Shown: one piece after another, positions 33,152 through 45,609 of the stretch | Layout: every line of letters begins with the position of its first letter | Numbering within the stretch: position 1 is the stretch's first letter | Source of the DNA: Halisarca cf. caerulea | Lineage: Eukaryota > Porifera > Demospongiae > Chondrillida > Halisarcidae | Direction: 5' to 3' | Assembly (NCBI GenBank): GCA_963170055.1 | Contig: CAUJGJ010000243.1 | Coordinates: forward strand, 218,501-282,500 | DNA: 64,000 nt | Program-made: the position numbers and the translations under genes | Notes under the pieces: generated by a model | Databases searched by the model: none | What the model saw: only the letters and a program-made list of their open reading frames with translations | Told to the model about the DNA's origin: nothing

Positions 33152-35148
33152 GTTAGTGCATTTTGTGTGTTAACTTTATAATCTTACCATTGTATACTGT
33201 ACATTGAGTGTGTACAGAACTACTCAATGATATTATGTGAACCCAAAGGTTCCTTATACTATCTGAAAACCACAAGCATTTCTCCGACACTCTGTAATGA
33301 ATGTCCATTACTTAACTGTACACAACTTTACCTGATTTGTCCAACAAATGGTTAATCTAACACATGCATGGGGAACATATGTCATTAGATAAACCAGATT
33401 TTCACTGTATGTATGATCTAATATATTCATGTGCATGTGTATTATGTACTATGTACCTAGTCTAGCCACTATAGCCCTGTACTTCTCCCTGTATGGGCTA
33501 GGAGATGGTAGTATTCTTGTACGGGGGTAGCCGCTAGACTAGTATATATATGTAGTACCATATTTGAGTAAATGATGGTTTGGACATGTATTTATTTCAT
33601 GGTGGCATGGCTGTTATTCAAACCCAAAAGCTCGAATGTCCCCTAACTTGAATGCTTTACAAGTAATTTGAGTGTGTGGGGTGGCAGCCCCCCACAAGTT
33701 TTTAACTCAAATTATTTGTTTAATGCAACCTCACTTTACAGATTTCTCTATGAACTTTTGTTGCCTCTCAAAAGATTCGTCGAAATTCTAAATATTCGTC
33801 AGCAAAAACAACATAATATTATGCCATTGCCATTCTATTACCATTACATAACAAATAATTATGTGCACAAGGTGTAACGGATTTTCAAGCAAAATATGTT
33901 ATATATATACATTGTAAACAAGCGATTCGAGTTTAAAAAACTCGTGGGCCGCCTACGCCTACGGCCCTGGAAACTCGAATCACTTGGAAATCGTTGTTAT
34001 TGACTAAAATAATACTTCCAAGAACTCTTCTGCATGGTCTAAAAGACTCTTCGCTGATAAAATCAGGAGCAAACGAATGAATTTCACCGAAATATAGCCG
34101 AAAGATTATGTACCGACTTCGCGTCCGCCATGTTGTTGACATATATATATATATAGACATCGTTCCGGACACTTCCGGGGAAAGTAAAAATAATATATAG
34201 GGTGTTCGGTTATCACTCTTGGGGTTGCTGGAATTAATGTTTACCAGTGATACTCTTAAGGTGTTAACAAGGTATCAAGTTAACATTACATTTACTTGAA
34301 GAATCTGCTACCATAGCACCCTACAATGGGTGGTACATGAACACCCCTGGTGTGTTATAGGTGTGTTATAGGAGCGAGAGTCCATACTGAGTGTCATGGG
34401 AATTCCTTTATAGTATGTACTTTGGCCTTCATGCATGTCAAAGTATGCATGACTGAAATCAGGTTTTCAGACTTCAATTATATTTACTAGTAATAGTAAT
34501 AACGATACAAAAATAAGATCATGGCCAAAAGCCGCATGTGTTACAACAGTGGGGATGGCAGATTATACAGGTGGTTTAAAAATGTAGTGTTCAATAAAAA
34601 TACAGGGGATGTGTAATGTTATGCAATATTTATAGATGTGTCATCCTGCAAAAATCTCAGTGCATACTTTAGGTAATAAGTATGTAGATGACAATGATAC
34701 TGTAATATTATTACGATATGGGGACGTTTCCACAATACATAACCACTGCAGCCTAATGTGTTCTGAGGTCGGCCTATACTATGTTCTGTCAGTTATTCAA
34801 CTGTACTGTTATACCGTATACGCTTTAATTTTCGCGTGGTTTAATATTTACGGTATTCGCGGATTGGAAGCCATCCGCGAAAGTTTAGACCCGCGAAAAT
34901 TTAAATCGGGCTCTTGTGTAATGGCAAAACATGGCCGTCCGCAAATATTAAAATGCGAAAATCGCTAAAAGACAAAATCCGCGAAATATACACCCCATGA
35001 AAATTGAAGCGCATACGGTATAAGACTTGTTCTTCTCTATGAATGGCCTCTAAAGCCTTGATTGGTCTCCAGAGGCAGGTGCTCTTTCTACTGTTAGAAC
35101 TTGACTGGTTACCGGCAGTTATTAGTGATGATTTAATGCTCTTTCTAG
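33152..35148 (+). other. ROCO-B intron
   Basis: About 2 kb with no recognised exon. It contains a foldback tip at 33925-33980 (cgattcgagtttaaaaaact and its complement) and a TA-flanked MITE at 34814-35018. The acceptor is aatgctctttctag. Confidence 0.65.
34814..35018. mobile_element. TA-flanked MITE, CCGTA family (205 bp)
   Basis: Ends ccgtatacgctttaattttc and gaaaattgaagcgcatacgg are inverted, with TA on both sides (34812-34813, 35019-35020). Internal cgcgaaa/tttcgcg motifs recur. Same family as 37300-37817. Confidence 0.8.
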
Positions 35149-35218
35149 GCTGTCAATGAAGAAATTGACGTTCCCGGCAAGAAAGGTCCTTGCAAGCAAA
35201 CATTGAAGAGACTAAAAG
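35149..35218 (+). CDS. ROCO-B linker exon 3
   Basis: Acceptor ctttctag, 70 nt, phase 0 to 1, donor gtgaat. It encodes AVNEEIDVPGKKGPCKQTLK and continues to RLK, a basic linker between the COR-like region and the Death domain. It occupies the same place as the last exon of ROCO-A. Confidence 0.65.
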
Positions 35219-35255
35219 GTGAATCTGAAAACTTTATTTTTTGTCTGTCCCTGTA

Positions 35256-35286
<31 letters not shown>

Positions 35287-35303
35287 TGTGTGTGTGTGTG
35301 TGT
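35256..35303. repeat. (TG)n microsatellite
   Basis: Short intronic TG tract 37 bases after the donor of exon 35149-35218. Confidence 0.95.
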
Positions 35304-35675
35304 TATGTGTACGTGTATGCGTACTTTATGCATGGTATAATTGTGCAGTTTTGATTCGGAATCGATAAAATTTGTACCTTTGCAACCCTAAGAGCAGACC
35401 TTTAGTGGGTTCAACTTGTATGGTCAGTGAACAACTATAGACAGTGATGAGTCTGCATTTAGTCTATGTTTGTCACTCATCTGAATCAAAAAGTTTGCCC
35501 ATTGGTCAAAGGGGCCCGGATATCAATTTAAGAAGGTCTGTCTATATATATATAGTCATGATATGTTTGGATCCACATATAGTCCATGAATATACTTAAC
35601 ATATATACTTGCTTGAATATTGTAATGCACTATTGTAGTAACATGTTATACTTCCTGAAATTGAACACTGTACAG

Positions 35676-35717
35676 AAGTGAAAGGCGGTAGTATCCAGCC
35701 AAGTCCAGTTGAATCAG
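35676..35717 (+). CDS. ROCO-B linker exon 4 (42 nt)
   Basis: Acceptor cactgtacag, 42 nt, phase 1-1. It encodes EVKGGSIQPSPVES. The donor gtgtgtctatgtgtg merges into a (TG)n tract, so repeat length variation starts about 8 nt from the splice site. Confidence 0.55.
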
Positions 35718-35722
35718 GTGTG

Positions 35723-36006
<284 letters not shown>

Positions 36007-36187
36007 GCTTGCATGTGTGCATGTTTGTGTGCAAGTAAAGGTGTGTCTATGTAATATATAAATGGAGGAATATACATGTATGTGTGTTCCATTTATTTTA
36101 TTTGTGTAGAAGCTAGATCATCAAGGTATATATATGTACATGCGTACGTATGTATGTCTACTCTTCGGAGTGCTTTCCTTTGTTCAG

Positions 36188-36465
36188 GTCCAGATCTTGT
36201 GATAAAGTCCACCACTGATCTTCTACCCTACCTGGATAAGATGAAAACTCAACTGTATCTACTTGGCTGTGCTCTGGGGATCCAGAGTGAAACTGCTGCT
36301 ATCGAGAAAACTTCTGAGGACTCCACTACAAAGTGCTTGCGGGTCTTGGAGCATTGGTTGAAAGTAACCACAAATCCATCTTGGAGTTTATTCTGTTCTA
36401 AGCTCAAGTTAAACGAATCCTTCAACAGTGTGAGAGAACAGATAGAGAAAGACCACTGCAAGTAA
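36188..36465 (+). CDS. ROCO-B terminal Death-like domain exon (DD1)
   Basis: Acceptor ctttgttcag, phase 1 in, stop TAA 36463-36465. It encodes about 92 residues starting GPDLVIKSTTDLLPYLDKMK. Death-fold-like features are LGCALGIQSETAAIE, CLRVLEHWLKVT, NPSWSLFCSKL and a final charged helix ending EKDHCK. The Trp in EHWL and the P-x-W in NPSW match the Death-domain pattern of sponge and cnidarian proteins. Two near-identical exons with the same acceptor phase occur at 44189 and 62812. Death domains pair with other Death folds to build signalling complexes. Confidence 0.78.
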
Positions 36466-37299
36466 TAAGGTACGGCATGCATGGTATTTGTGCTGTGTCT
36501 TTAGGAATAATACCATTTCTTTGTATGACATAAGCAGCAATCATTTTGTCAACCTTATCATCTCTTTTTACTATAATATGTAACATGTAGAGCATAGAAT
36601 GATGGAAGTATTGTCAGACATACTGTTCTATCTGCCTTGCGATGTATTGTACGAGCCTGGATATCCATATAATATGGTACTTAGAACTGAGGAATGTACA
36701 GTGGAACCTGTATAATGCGGACATGTTGGGGACTACCAAAAGTGTTCTGATGACAGAGGTGTCCTGATTTCCCAGGTTTACACCAATATGTTATTCACAT
36801 ACATTCAAACCTCTATCAAAGGACACTTCCGAAATACAGCCACCTCTTTTAACACAATATAGTACCATTGCTCTGTCCCATTTTGACATGCCTTACATTG
36901 AGATGTGTACATTCAAATCCTCCGAAATAAGGACACCTCCATAAACAGGACAGATAACAGTGTTCCCAGCAGATAACAGCGTTATAGGCTTTCACTGAAT
37001 GTGTATGAAAATTTGGGACCATAGCCTAATGTCCAGTTTACACAGGTGTCGAGGTTTTCAGGTGTACTGAATAGCAGGTTTTGCAGTACATGTTGAACCA
37101 TGCTGAAGAATGTTCATGTTAGAAGAATTCTGCATAATAATTTGCATGAACCACCATATTACTAAAAAGTACATTCTCAGTGCATTTTACTCTCTCGTCC
37201 TCACTTGTCCATTGTGTAGGATCATTCTGACTCATAGGCTCCAATGGGAATTCTGAACGCCTGACTAGACTTGTTTGTAAGGTTTTACAAAATTGTATA
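36466..37299 (+). repeat. 3' flank duplicated with the Death exon
   Basis: Sequence after DD1 (for example gagcctggatatccatat, tggaacctgtataat, ctcgtcctcacttgtccat) is also found after DD2 (44464-45609) in the same order. The exon and about 1.1 kb of flank were duplicated together. Confidence 0.75.
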
Positions 37300-37817
37300 C
37301 CGTACGCTTGGAAATTTTCGCGGTACTAAACTTTCGCGGTTTTCGCGGTACAGCACGGCATCCGCGAAAAATTATATCCGCGAAAATCCTATACGACCCT
37401 TTATGTTCAGCGCTATGCACAGGAGTCTTAGCAAAGAACAAAGAAGCAGGAGTGTCGAACGTTTCGTATATTACACCGTGCGTTTTCTCGTCCGTTATGT
37501 CGATCAAGTATTCTTTACCCCCCTCAGACGTTCCATATCTGACTAAAATCTGTAAGGCAGCTGGAGAAGATCAACTGCAACAATTTGCACTTGTATTGAT
37601 AACCGTTCCATGGACTACCAGCCATGCTAACAAACAGAGCAGCCATTTTTCAGTGCATAATTTATATAGGATTACATATTGTTGAGCTAATATAAAATCC
37701 AATCTAAGATCCGCGAATTTGAAATAATTCTGCATCCGCGAATAATTTAGTACCGCGAAAATCCTCAAGTGTTGCGTCCGCGGAAATTTAGTACCGCGAA
37801 AATTTCCGAGCACACGG
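37300..37817. mobile_element. TA-flanked MITE, CCGTA family (518 bp)
   Basis: Ends ccgtacgcttggaaattttc and gaaaatttccgagcacacgg are inverted, with flanking TA (37298-37299, 37818-37819). It is rich in ccgcgaaaat motifs. It interrupts the duplicated flank of DD1 at a point still intact in the DD2 copy, so it is younger than that duplication. Confidence 0.85.
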
Positions 37818-37819
37818 TA

Positions 37820-40120
37820 TTTGTTTTCAACAAATTTTTTTACATACATGAGTTATTATGAATATTGCATTTGCTTGTTAGTACTAGTACTGTATAATTT
37901 GTAGAATTATCTATTCTATTTAACATTGTTTTATGTTGGTTATAATGTAAACATACAGTAGTCTAAGACTGTAAGTATTGTGTGTATGATGATTTGCAGA
38001 TCAATATTAATGTATTCCTGTGTACTGCATAATATTATATTTGACTGAACACCCACCTGTGACCAGCCTGGGGGGCCGGGTCTTCTATATTCTTCAGGCA
38101 TGATTTTATAAGAAATATTGAAGCCCATGCATGGTCACAGCTTTTACAAGTATAATGCATGTAAAACACACCAGTTGGGTATCATTTCATTTCATTTCAT
38201 TTCATTTCATTTAATTATAACAATGGAACCACTTAGTCAATGCAGGCTAATTTACAGGGTTGCCATGAAAGTAATTGGTTACAAATACACAACACACAAA
38301 CAAACATACATACTAATTAATTGTTACTGTCAACTCTTAAATCATGCAATGTTCATCTGTTTTGGTGGCTGTAGTGGGCCATCTTCACTCTTCTCTCTTG
38401 GTGGTGGTAGGGGGGTGCAGAGAAAAAAGGCCAAAGACACCATCAGTGGGATTGGACCTCAATCCATCCCATAGCACATGCTCTGTAGTCACATCAGTAG
38501 CCCACTAAGCCACCAGCACCCCCCTATCATGTACTATTGGGAGTGCTACGAAGTGCTCAGGCAGTGGAGAGCGGATATCATGTACAAGGACAAAGGAGAC
38601 TCGATCTATACATCGTATATAGCCACGTACCTCGGCCCGGGCCATGATCGGCGGGTGAGTAAATTTTCTTATATTGCTGCTCTGGTCCCCTTTTGTCTGC
38701 TAAAAGTTTCAAGATCAAGTATATCAAACAAATCGACATTGCGCAAGAATAGGTTGGGGCTGCAATTATAAGGCATTGCGCAATGGAATATGAGGCGACC
38801 CAAGTTATATTCGATCTCGTACCCAGCCCCACTTCCGCCCGCCATTTTATTTGGGCCATTTTGCGAGAATGGGGTTGGGTACGAGACGCGAGGTACGAGA
38901 CTACCCAAGTTGCCGAATATTGGTTGTTGGAGCATATAAAACGTTGGTTGGAGCAGTATCTGCGGTTGGAGCAATTTTGATTGAACAGGTACGTTATAAT
39001 TCGTAATCTACTGATGGACATTAAGGGAAGTTTAATTTGCCAGAAGGGATTCTGTGAAAAATATTACGAATTACCGTCCTAGTCAATGCATAACGAAGCT
39101 TTAAGAATTCAAAGAATGTCACCGCGCTCATTCAGATTACGACCTGCAGGATTAATATCTCACTACCGCACAGGATTCAGCTGATCGTTAACCAGTGAGT
39201 CTAGTACACGTTTAAATTATCTACTTTGTTTAATGACCCTCGATAGTACGTACTGCCTCCTTTCTGCTTCAAAGAGTTTGAGTAACGTTTACCAGCGGGG
39301 TATTAAATTTTGTTACTGCTAGGGCCTGTAACGTTTGATGTGGTAACTGTCTATAGCTTTACATTCACTGTTACCGTTAATATTGCAGTTTGCCGTTTTA
39401 TGAACTCCGAGACAAAACTGACGAGAAATGACTTATGTAACTTGCGATTGACAGTAACACTTAAATAGTAAATCCTTACAGACCCCTTACATATTACGAC
39501 CACCTGTCTATAGAGACCACACTGAATTGTTTGCTCCCTTGAGTGGTCGTTATAGACAGGTTTGATTGTATATTTTGATTGACCATCGTCCTCACTTACA
39601 CCACTGTTGTAATGGTATGTATATCATACCCACTGGCAGGTTTAAGCTACTTCAAACTCTTTGACTATAGCCTCCGAGTCTATTTAACCGTTAATTTATA
39701 ATCGACATAATGATGTCTGCATGCAGTCAAACTAAACTGCTTTTAAATTAATAAATTTGTTGGTAAGTATTACGAGTGATAAATCATTGACAAGTATTCC
39801 TTATGGTGATGACTTCTTGCTCTCAGCCTTCCTCATCATTATATGGGAGGATGGATACTCAATGATAAAAACCTAACCTTTGTATAGATAATTATCTTGG
39901 TTAATTAATGTTACTGTGCTCGTTAGAATTAAGTGCTAAATTAATGTACTATGTCATAATTTATTGCCAACAGTTAAAAATTGTATTTTTTATTATACGT
40001 AACCACATTCAATTTGTTAGTTACAGTGTGCATGGATGTAATTGTACTAAGTCGTAATTTTTGTGTACAATTTACGTTAAACATTTTGCAGATCCTCCTT
40101 TCCCCTGTACATGCGCAGCC
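37820..40120. other. Intergenic stretch before gene C
   Basis: No gene recognised. Contents: an ATTTC pentanucleotide repeat (about 38181-38212); a foldback near 38815-38888 (tctcgtacccagcccca and tggggttgggtacgaga); and a short repeat with gaccacctgtctatagag and a matching end near 39560 (gtcgttatagacagg). The last ~40 bases before gene C (ttttgcag at 40084-40091) could be the acceptor of a 5' UTR intron. Confidence 0.55.
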
Positions 40121-40138
40121 ATGGCTTCCGGATCAAAT
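40121..40138 (+). CDS. Gene C first coding exon
   Basis: ATG in strong context (gcagccATGG) encodes MASGSN, with donor gtatgt in phase 0. An ATG 10 bases upstream (40111) is in another frame and has a poorer context. The next exon (40752) is also phase 0. Confidence 0.6.
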
Positions 40139-40751
40139 GTATGTTGAATATTATGAATGATGTAAAACATGTTTTCATATATTATATCATAATGCATGCA
40201 TGTATCTTAATAGACAACCCAGTTAATCATAATCATCTATCTTTTTGTACCCAATGCATGGCATATATAGTAAATGCTGTACTCGTAAAAAAAATCTTCA
40301 ATTCAGCATGACGGTGTTGATTCTTCACACCCTTTATAGTTGTCCTTCTTATAATGCTTCACTTAATGTTGCTTGGCTACTTTATGTTGCCGGAACATAT
40401 TAGGCATATATCTACATTAAGACACACAGTTTGTAAAGTTAGTAAGGATCAATATAGCTGCATATATGGGAGTCTCAAAGAACAACTATAAGCCTTCATG
40501 TTGTATATATTGTTACAGTACTGTGTTTATGTAAGATATGGTCATCCTCAGGCTGTATAATTGAGGGTTTTCTATCCTTCTCCACTATATATGATAGGCT
40601 ATTGAACACACAATTTCTAATGCAGCTTGTAAATATTATTATAAAAGAGTATTCAATTTGTATGAAAGCATGTATGTAGCAATGGCTTTCATGTGTGTGT
40701 ATATTACATCATAGATACTGAGTATGTATGCATTTCAATTTACTCATATAG

Positions 40752-41105
40752 ACTAATAGTGATGATGACATTGGAATTGCTGCCAGAATTCTAAACGATC
40801 TGTTTAAATATCTGAGAACAAATCTCCCCATTGGCAATAATATAGCTTCGGAATTGTTTGGATGGAAGCCATCATTGTTAGGGTCCCAAGAACACAAGCG
40901 GATCCGAGCTTTAAATGATCAAGGTAAAGATGATGATGCCTTTCAGACATGGTTCTCATTTGCTACTAATGGGTACACGGAAGTGAGTCTAGTGGAACTT
41001 TGCAAATGTCTGAGGAGAGCAGGAAAAGATGCCAGACCAAAGCTAATAGACATTGCTGAGAAGATAGAAACTGCTATGAAAAGGTTAGCTACTTCACGCT
41101 GGTAG
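40752..41105 (+). CDS. Gene C Death-domain exon
   Basis: Acceptor tttactcatatag, phase 0 in. It encodes TNSDDDIGIAARILNDLFKY and continues with Death-fold features: LFGWKPSLLG, AFQTWFSFATNGYTEVSLVE and LCKCLRRAGKDARPKLIDIA. The Trp-x6-G-x5-L-x2-L-x3-LR pattern is classic for Death domains. Unspliced, it ends at TAG 41103-41105 and gives a 123-aa adaptor-like protein. A donor inside the end (AAAAG|gttagc, exon end 41083, phase 2) allows splicing to 42354 and on to DD2. Confidence 0.75.
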   Translation, partial: TNSDDDIGIAARILNDLFKYLRTNLPIGNNIASELFGWKPSLLGSQEHKRIRALNDQGKDDDAFQTWFSFATNGYTEVSLVELCKCLRRAGKDARPKLIDIAEKIETAMKRLATSRW

Positions 41106-42353
41106 GTTATGTCCGATTAAGACATAAAACAAAATGGTGGACGATGTCAAAGTTCTAAAACAACCCCTCTGTTTTCTGCCGAAACAGAATATACAGTTCC
41201 TAAATATTCTTAAAGAAGAACAAGGACATATCTACTTTAAATAATTTGCAGCCTAGAGGCTAATCCAGTACTTAATATGTCTTTGTGCACCTTTCGTCAG
41301 GCCTACGTGAAAACACAAAGAGTAACAATTATTGCAACTTTCGATCAGAGTTTTCGATCGTTTTTATATATACAAAAGTCGAATGTAACTCTAATGTGGA
41401 ACGAAATGTACGTAAATCAAAAGATGAATTTCACTGCTCCATTCCATGCTTTCAATGAAAAACGACAAAAACACTGCTACAGCCACAAAACGCTGGACAT
41501 TATATGAATGCAACAACATACAGAGATTCGCTTTTGGGTTCTGAGGGTTTGGTCCTTCAGGAACAATCTGTGAAAGTTTCAAATTCAAATTTAAAGCTAT
41601 TTTTCCAAAATTTTGATTGTAATTTCTTTGTGCGGTTGTCTTCCTCCTTCATGGGATAGTAGATGCTGTCAAATGACAATATAGATTAGATTCGGGTCTA
41701 TATCATATACAAAACAGTTATGGCGTTAGTCCAAATGCCATTTAGACCTGTGCATTTCGTTCCAACGGCAAACAAGGTGATTTATTTCAATGCTTTGATA
41801 ACGTCCGCCATTTTATTTTCTGTCCCTGTTGATGTCCCTGTTGATGGTGTATATACCAGCAAAACAGCGCTAAATATGAACGTAGTGTTTGTATAGCTAC
41901 CCCTATAAACCAGTACTGGATATAACCCTGGTGTGATTGTATGGGACATGTATAGGTAGAGCACTATGATGATGTAGTACAATGTATGCCGTGCAGTTTG
42001 CTGTTGTGCCAAGGTGATGAGATGCCGTGGTGAGACCCCTTTGAGTTCTATGTCATGTCTCAGATTATGAATATCATTGATGAACTCTGAATTTCATTTG
42101 CCAGTGTCACCTGTGGAGCTATATATAATAATATTGTATGATAGATCATAGTCCAGCCAGCTGTAGGTGGGTCGCAGCTGGCTGGACAACCTACTATGGT
42201 ATTTTGTCCAGTATTTGTTGCAACCTACTACGGTATATTATTGTCCAGTCTTTGTTGGTGCATGCACACTCATCTGGTCAATTGTTGGAATTGCCAACCT
42301 ATACCTCTGTGTAGTAGCTGTATAGGTGACATCTGCGTATGTTCTATCTGCAG
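41106..42353 (+). other. Gene C 3' region or intron
   Basis: No exon recognised in about 1.2 kb. An imperfect inverted pair (cagccagctgtaggtggg, cagctggctgg) lies at 42153-42184. Confidence 0.5.
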
Positions 42354-42400
42354 TTGCAGATCCGGTAGGAGTGCAAGTACGGAAGAAAATAAAAAGGCAG
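42354..42400 (+). CDS. Gene C candidate linker exon with tandem acceptors
   Basis: Acceptors at ctgcag (exon from 42354) and ttgcag (exon from 42360) are 6 nt apart, so both keep frame. Phase 2 in, phase 1 out, donor gtatgt. It encodes (S)CRSGRSASTEENKKA. It fits between the phase-2 donor at 41083 and the phase-1 DD2 exon at 44189. Length and phases equal those of the ROCO-E exon 59376-59422. Confidence 0.45.
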
Positions 42401-42568
42401 GTATGTGTATAGGATTTCCCTGTTTTCAGTAGATGCCATATGCCATGACATTGTATATTCATATTTGGTTTGCTATGTACGTCTTGTGGTATGTTACAGG
42501 CAGGCGTTGTGTATAATAGCTTTCATGCGGTTCTAAGCTAACTTGTAAATTTTGTCAAATACAGCATA

Positions 42569-42735
42569 ACAGCCAAACCTTGCTACAGTGAACCCTGGAT
42601 ACAATGAACTCCCTGATAAAGCAAACATGGACCTTAGAATGTACACCTATCTAGACTCTATTGTGAATGAACCTTGATATAGTGAACCTTTTCAGTGGTC
42701 CCGAGGGGGTTCATTATAACAAGGTTTGACTGTAT
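42569..42735. mobile_element. Miniature element, ACAGT-AAACCT termini
   Basis: Left end acagccaaaccttgctacag and right end aacaaggtttgactgta are inverted. The internal sequence mirrors this (gtgaaccctgg, ggttcattat). The ends resemble pogo/Tigger-type termini. Confidence 0.65.
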
Positions 42736-43965
42736 AGTGTAGTTACAGGTTGAATGTGAAGGAGGCTGTACATATAGTCAGGAACGCATAATAGTCTGTC
42801 AGGAAAGGCGGCACTGTGGAATGGAGCAGTGAAATTCATGTTTCGATTTTCATCATTTACGTAGTTCCACTGACCAATAATTGGTCCACGCTCCTGGTAT
42901 ATTCATTGGATGCTGGTTCATGCACGTATAAGATTTATTAGCAATATGCGTGAATGGCATGGCTATATACATAAGGGTGCCAATAGGCTGCAATTACTAG
43001 GAGCAATTATATTATATACCAGCCCCCCCCCCCTCCCTTGGAATTTTCCTATATAGATACGCCCCTGTATTATATACCTGTCCTTACATCACATTTCTAT
43101 TTTTCTCATTCTGAGTCAGTACAATTGCACCCAATGACATAAACATTGTTTTATTATATCAATGTGGCTTGTATAAGCTATAGTAAGCTATATATATAAT
43201 ATGTGTAATGGTGTCATTTGCACATGAACTGTTTGGATTTGCTATTCTCCCCATGCATACATGAATTATACAATTCATTGAGCTTTTGTAGGCATGTAAC
43301 ATTCTTCCAATAAACTGGGTACTATATACAGGGTTTTCATCGGGCACATTTCACCCTCAAGGCCCTGTAGTATAACTAGTACCTATTGCTGGTGCAACTA
43401 TAATATGCTCACTGGGAGAACCAGGATACTAATATACGTATATCGTGTGTATACCATACTGCCATGGGTGTAACTGGAGAACATGGAGTGATGTCCTTTT
43501 TTCCAAATTACTATTATGCTTTCAATTTGGTACATTGTATTCCCTATATAGTTCTTGTAGCTTAAGGCTCTTGAAATACGTTTGTGACAGTCAATCTATA
43601 CTACATGGTGGCACCGAGGCACTTCAAACCCTTTCTGGCAATACATAGCTCTGAGGCAACTATCACAGAGTAATCATGTGTCACCATTGGTTGTAAAAGT
43701 TTTGCAGGTTGATATTGTCCGGATCCTGCATTTAGCCCTTTTCAAAAGTGCATTCTTGTGGACAGCCTTTAAAATCTGTAGTCCATGAACCTCAACTATG
43801 GTATCCTAGTTTTGAACTTTTGTGCAAATTGTGCAGTACCATAGACAACAACTATGTAGCCCTAAGTATAGAGCCCTCTCTGTTTACGTGTAAATGAGAT
43901 TGTAATAATATGTAAATTACTCAAATGATGTGCGTAAGTATATGTTATAATACGCAAACACATGC

Positions 43966-44029
43966 ATGCACACACACACACATGCACACACACACACGCG
44001 CACGCACACATGCACACACCCTCGCACAA

Positions 44030-44093
<64 letters not shown>

Positions 44094-44107
44094 CAATGTA
44101 TATATTT

Positions 44108-44150
<43 letters not shown>
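43966..44150. repeat. (CA)n followed by (TA)n microsatellite
   Basis: CA tract to about 44091, then an AT tract at about 44114-44149, ending 39 nt upstream of the DD2 exon. Confidence 0.95.
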
Positions 44151-44188
44151 ATGCATCTCTATAAGTCAGATTGTCACCCTTTGCTCAG

Positions 44189-44463
44189 GTCCAGATCTTG
44201 TAATAAAGTCCACCACTGATCTTCTGCCCTACCTGGATAAGATGAAAACTCAACTTTATCTACTTGGCTGTGTTCTGGCGATCCAGAGTGAAACTGCTGC
44301 TATTGAGAACACTCCCGGGGACCCCACTACAAAGTGCTTGCGGGTCTTAGAGCATTGGTTAAAGGTAACCCCAAATCCACCTTGGAGCATATTATGTGAT
44401 AAACTCAAGATGAGCGAATCATTCAACAGTGTGAGAGAACAGATGGAAAAAGACCACTGTTAA
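44189..44463 (+). CDS. Death-like domain exon copy DD2
   Basis: Acceptor cctttgctcag, phase 1 in, stop TAA 44461-44463. It is near-identical to DD1 and DD3, one codon shorter, with changes such as LAIQSETAAIENTPGDPTTK and NPPWSILCDKLKM. No ROCO-type exon lies directly upstream, so the candidate partner is gene C (40121-42400), which would give a protein with two Death folds. An orphan duplicate exon is the alternative. Confidence 0.6.
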
Positions 44464-45609
44464 TGAACAGGTGTGGTGTGAAATTTCCTGTCTGTTTATA
44501 GGAACACATTCTGCTTAATACCATTTCATAGTATGACATAATGTATATTGAAGCAGCAAGCCTTATGGCAGATACAGCCCTTATTGCTAGCATGATAATA
44601 TTATGTATAGTGTAGAATATTGCAATTGTCAGGCATACAATTCTGTCTGCCTCCCCATATCTTGAGTGAGCCTGGATATCCATACATGCTTCTAGTACTG
44701 AGGAATGTTCAATGGAACCTGTATAATATCGAACATGTTGGCGACTACTAAAAGTGTCCTGATTACAGAGGTGTCCTGATTTTCCAGGGTAGCCCCTATC
44801 ATTCATTATATGTATATGTATGGAAATTTGGGACCATTATTAACCTAATGTCCAGTTTTCACAGGTGGCATGGTTTTCAGGTGTCTTGGATAGCAGATTT
44901 CACTGTTCATGTTCAATGTTTATGTTTAAAAGAATATTGTGCATGTATTTATGCTTGCACACGAGCCATCATATAATTAAATACCATGCAAACAAGCACT
45001 ATTTTATCGGGCGCTCTACTCTACCAGACGTGTTAAAAACGCAGATGAACAACAATTTTACATGCTCTTTAGTACTCGAACATGGCAAAGTAGCATCATT
45101 TTTTAGTTTGGATATTGCCTCCATCTTTTTCCCTCACAAATGGTACTTGTACGTGGCAATGTCACTCTTGTAGGACACTGTTTAGTATTGGTACGATGTT
45201 TTATCGAGGGATGGGTGAAGCAGATCTGTATTGTACATGTATAGCTGAGTGTATAGCTACCAGTTTTATCAATGTTCCTGGGTTCCTGAAGCTGGAGAAG
45301 AGCTAGGAGGAAAATGGGAGGCGGGTAACTGCATTGATAGGCAAACATTTACGTTACTTTTATCATCCGTAATTATTTGGGCAGCATATTTGTTGGGTAT
45401 TTACCAAGCTATTTAGATTCAATCACTCTGAACTAATTAGTAGTCCTTGTCCGATACATTAGGGCATGTACTGTAGTACGTTTTCAGTGCTTTTATACTC
45501 TCTCATCCTCACTTGTCCATGTAGGTGCATTCTGCATGATACATAGGCTCTAGCAGGAATTGTGAACTGTGTAAATAGTCTTGTTTGTAACATTTTATAG
45601 GATTGTATT
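44464..45609 (+). repeat. 3' flank duplicated with DD2
   Basis: Homologous in order to 36466-37299, without the MITE inserted in the other copy. No gene seen. Confidence 0.7.

Larger units (their letters stand above)
42401..44188 (+). other. Intron with MITE and microsatellites
   Basis: It contains a TIR element (42569-42735), a C-run repeat fragment (about 43020) and mixed CA/TA microsatellites next to the DD2 acceptor. No exon recognised. Confidence 0.5.

Noticed and set aside
36108..36123. 16-nt exon candidate (gtag|aagctagatcatcaag|gt)
   Set aside because: It would change phase 1 to phase 2 and break the join to DD1.
40111..40311. Upstream ATG frame of 66 codons at gene C
   Set aside because: Weaker start context, reads through the gtatgt donor, and lacks continuity with the Death exon.
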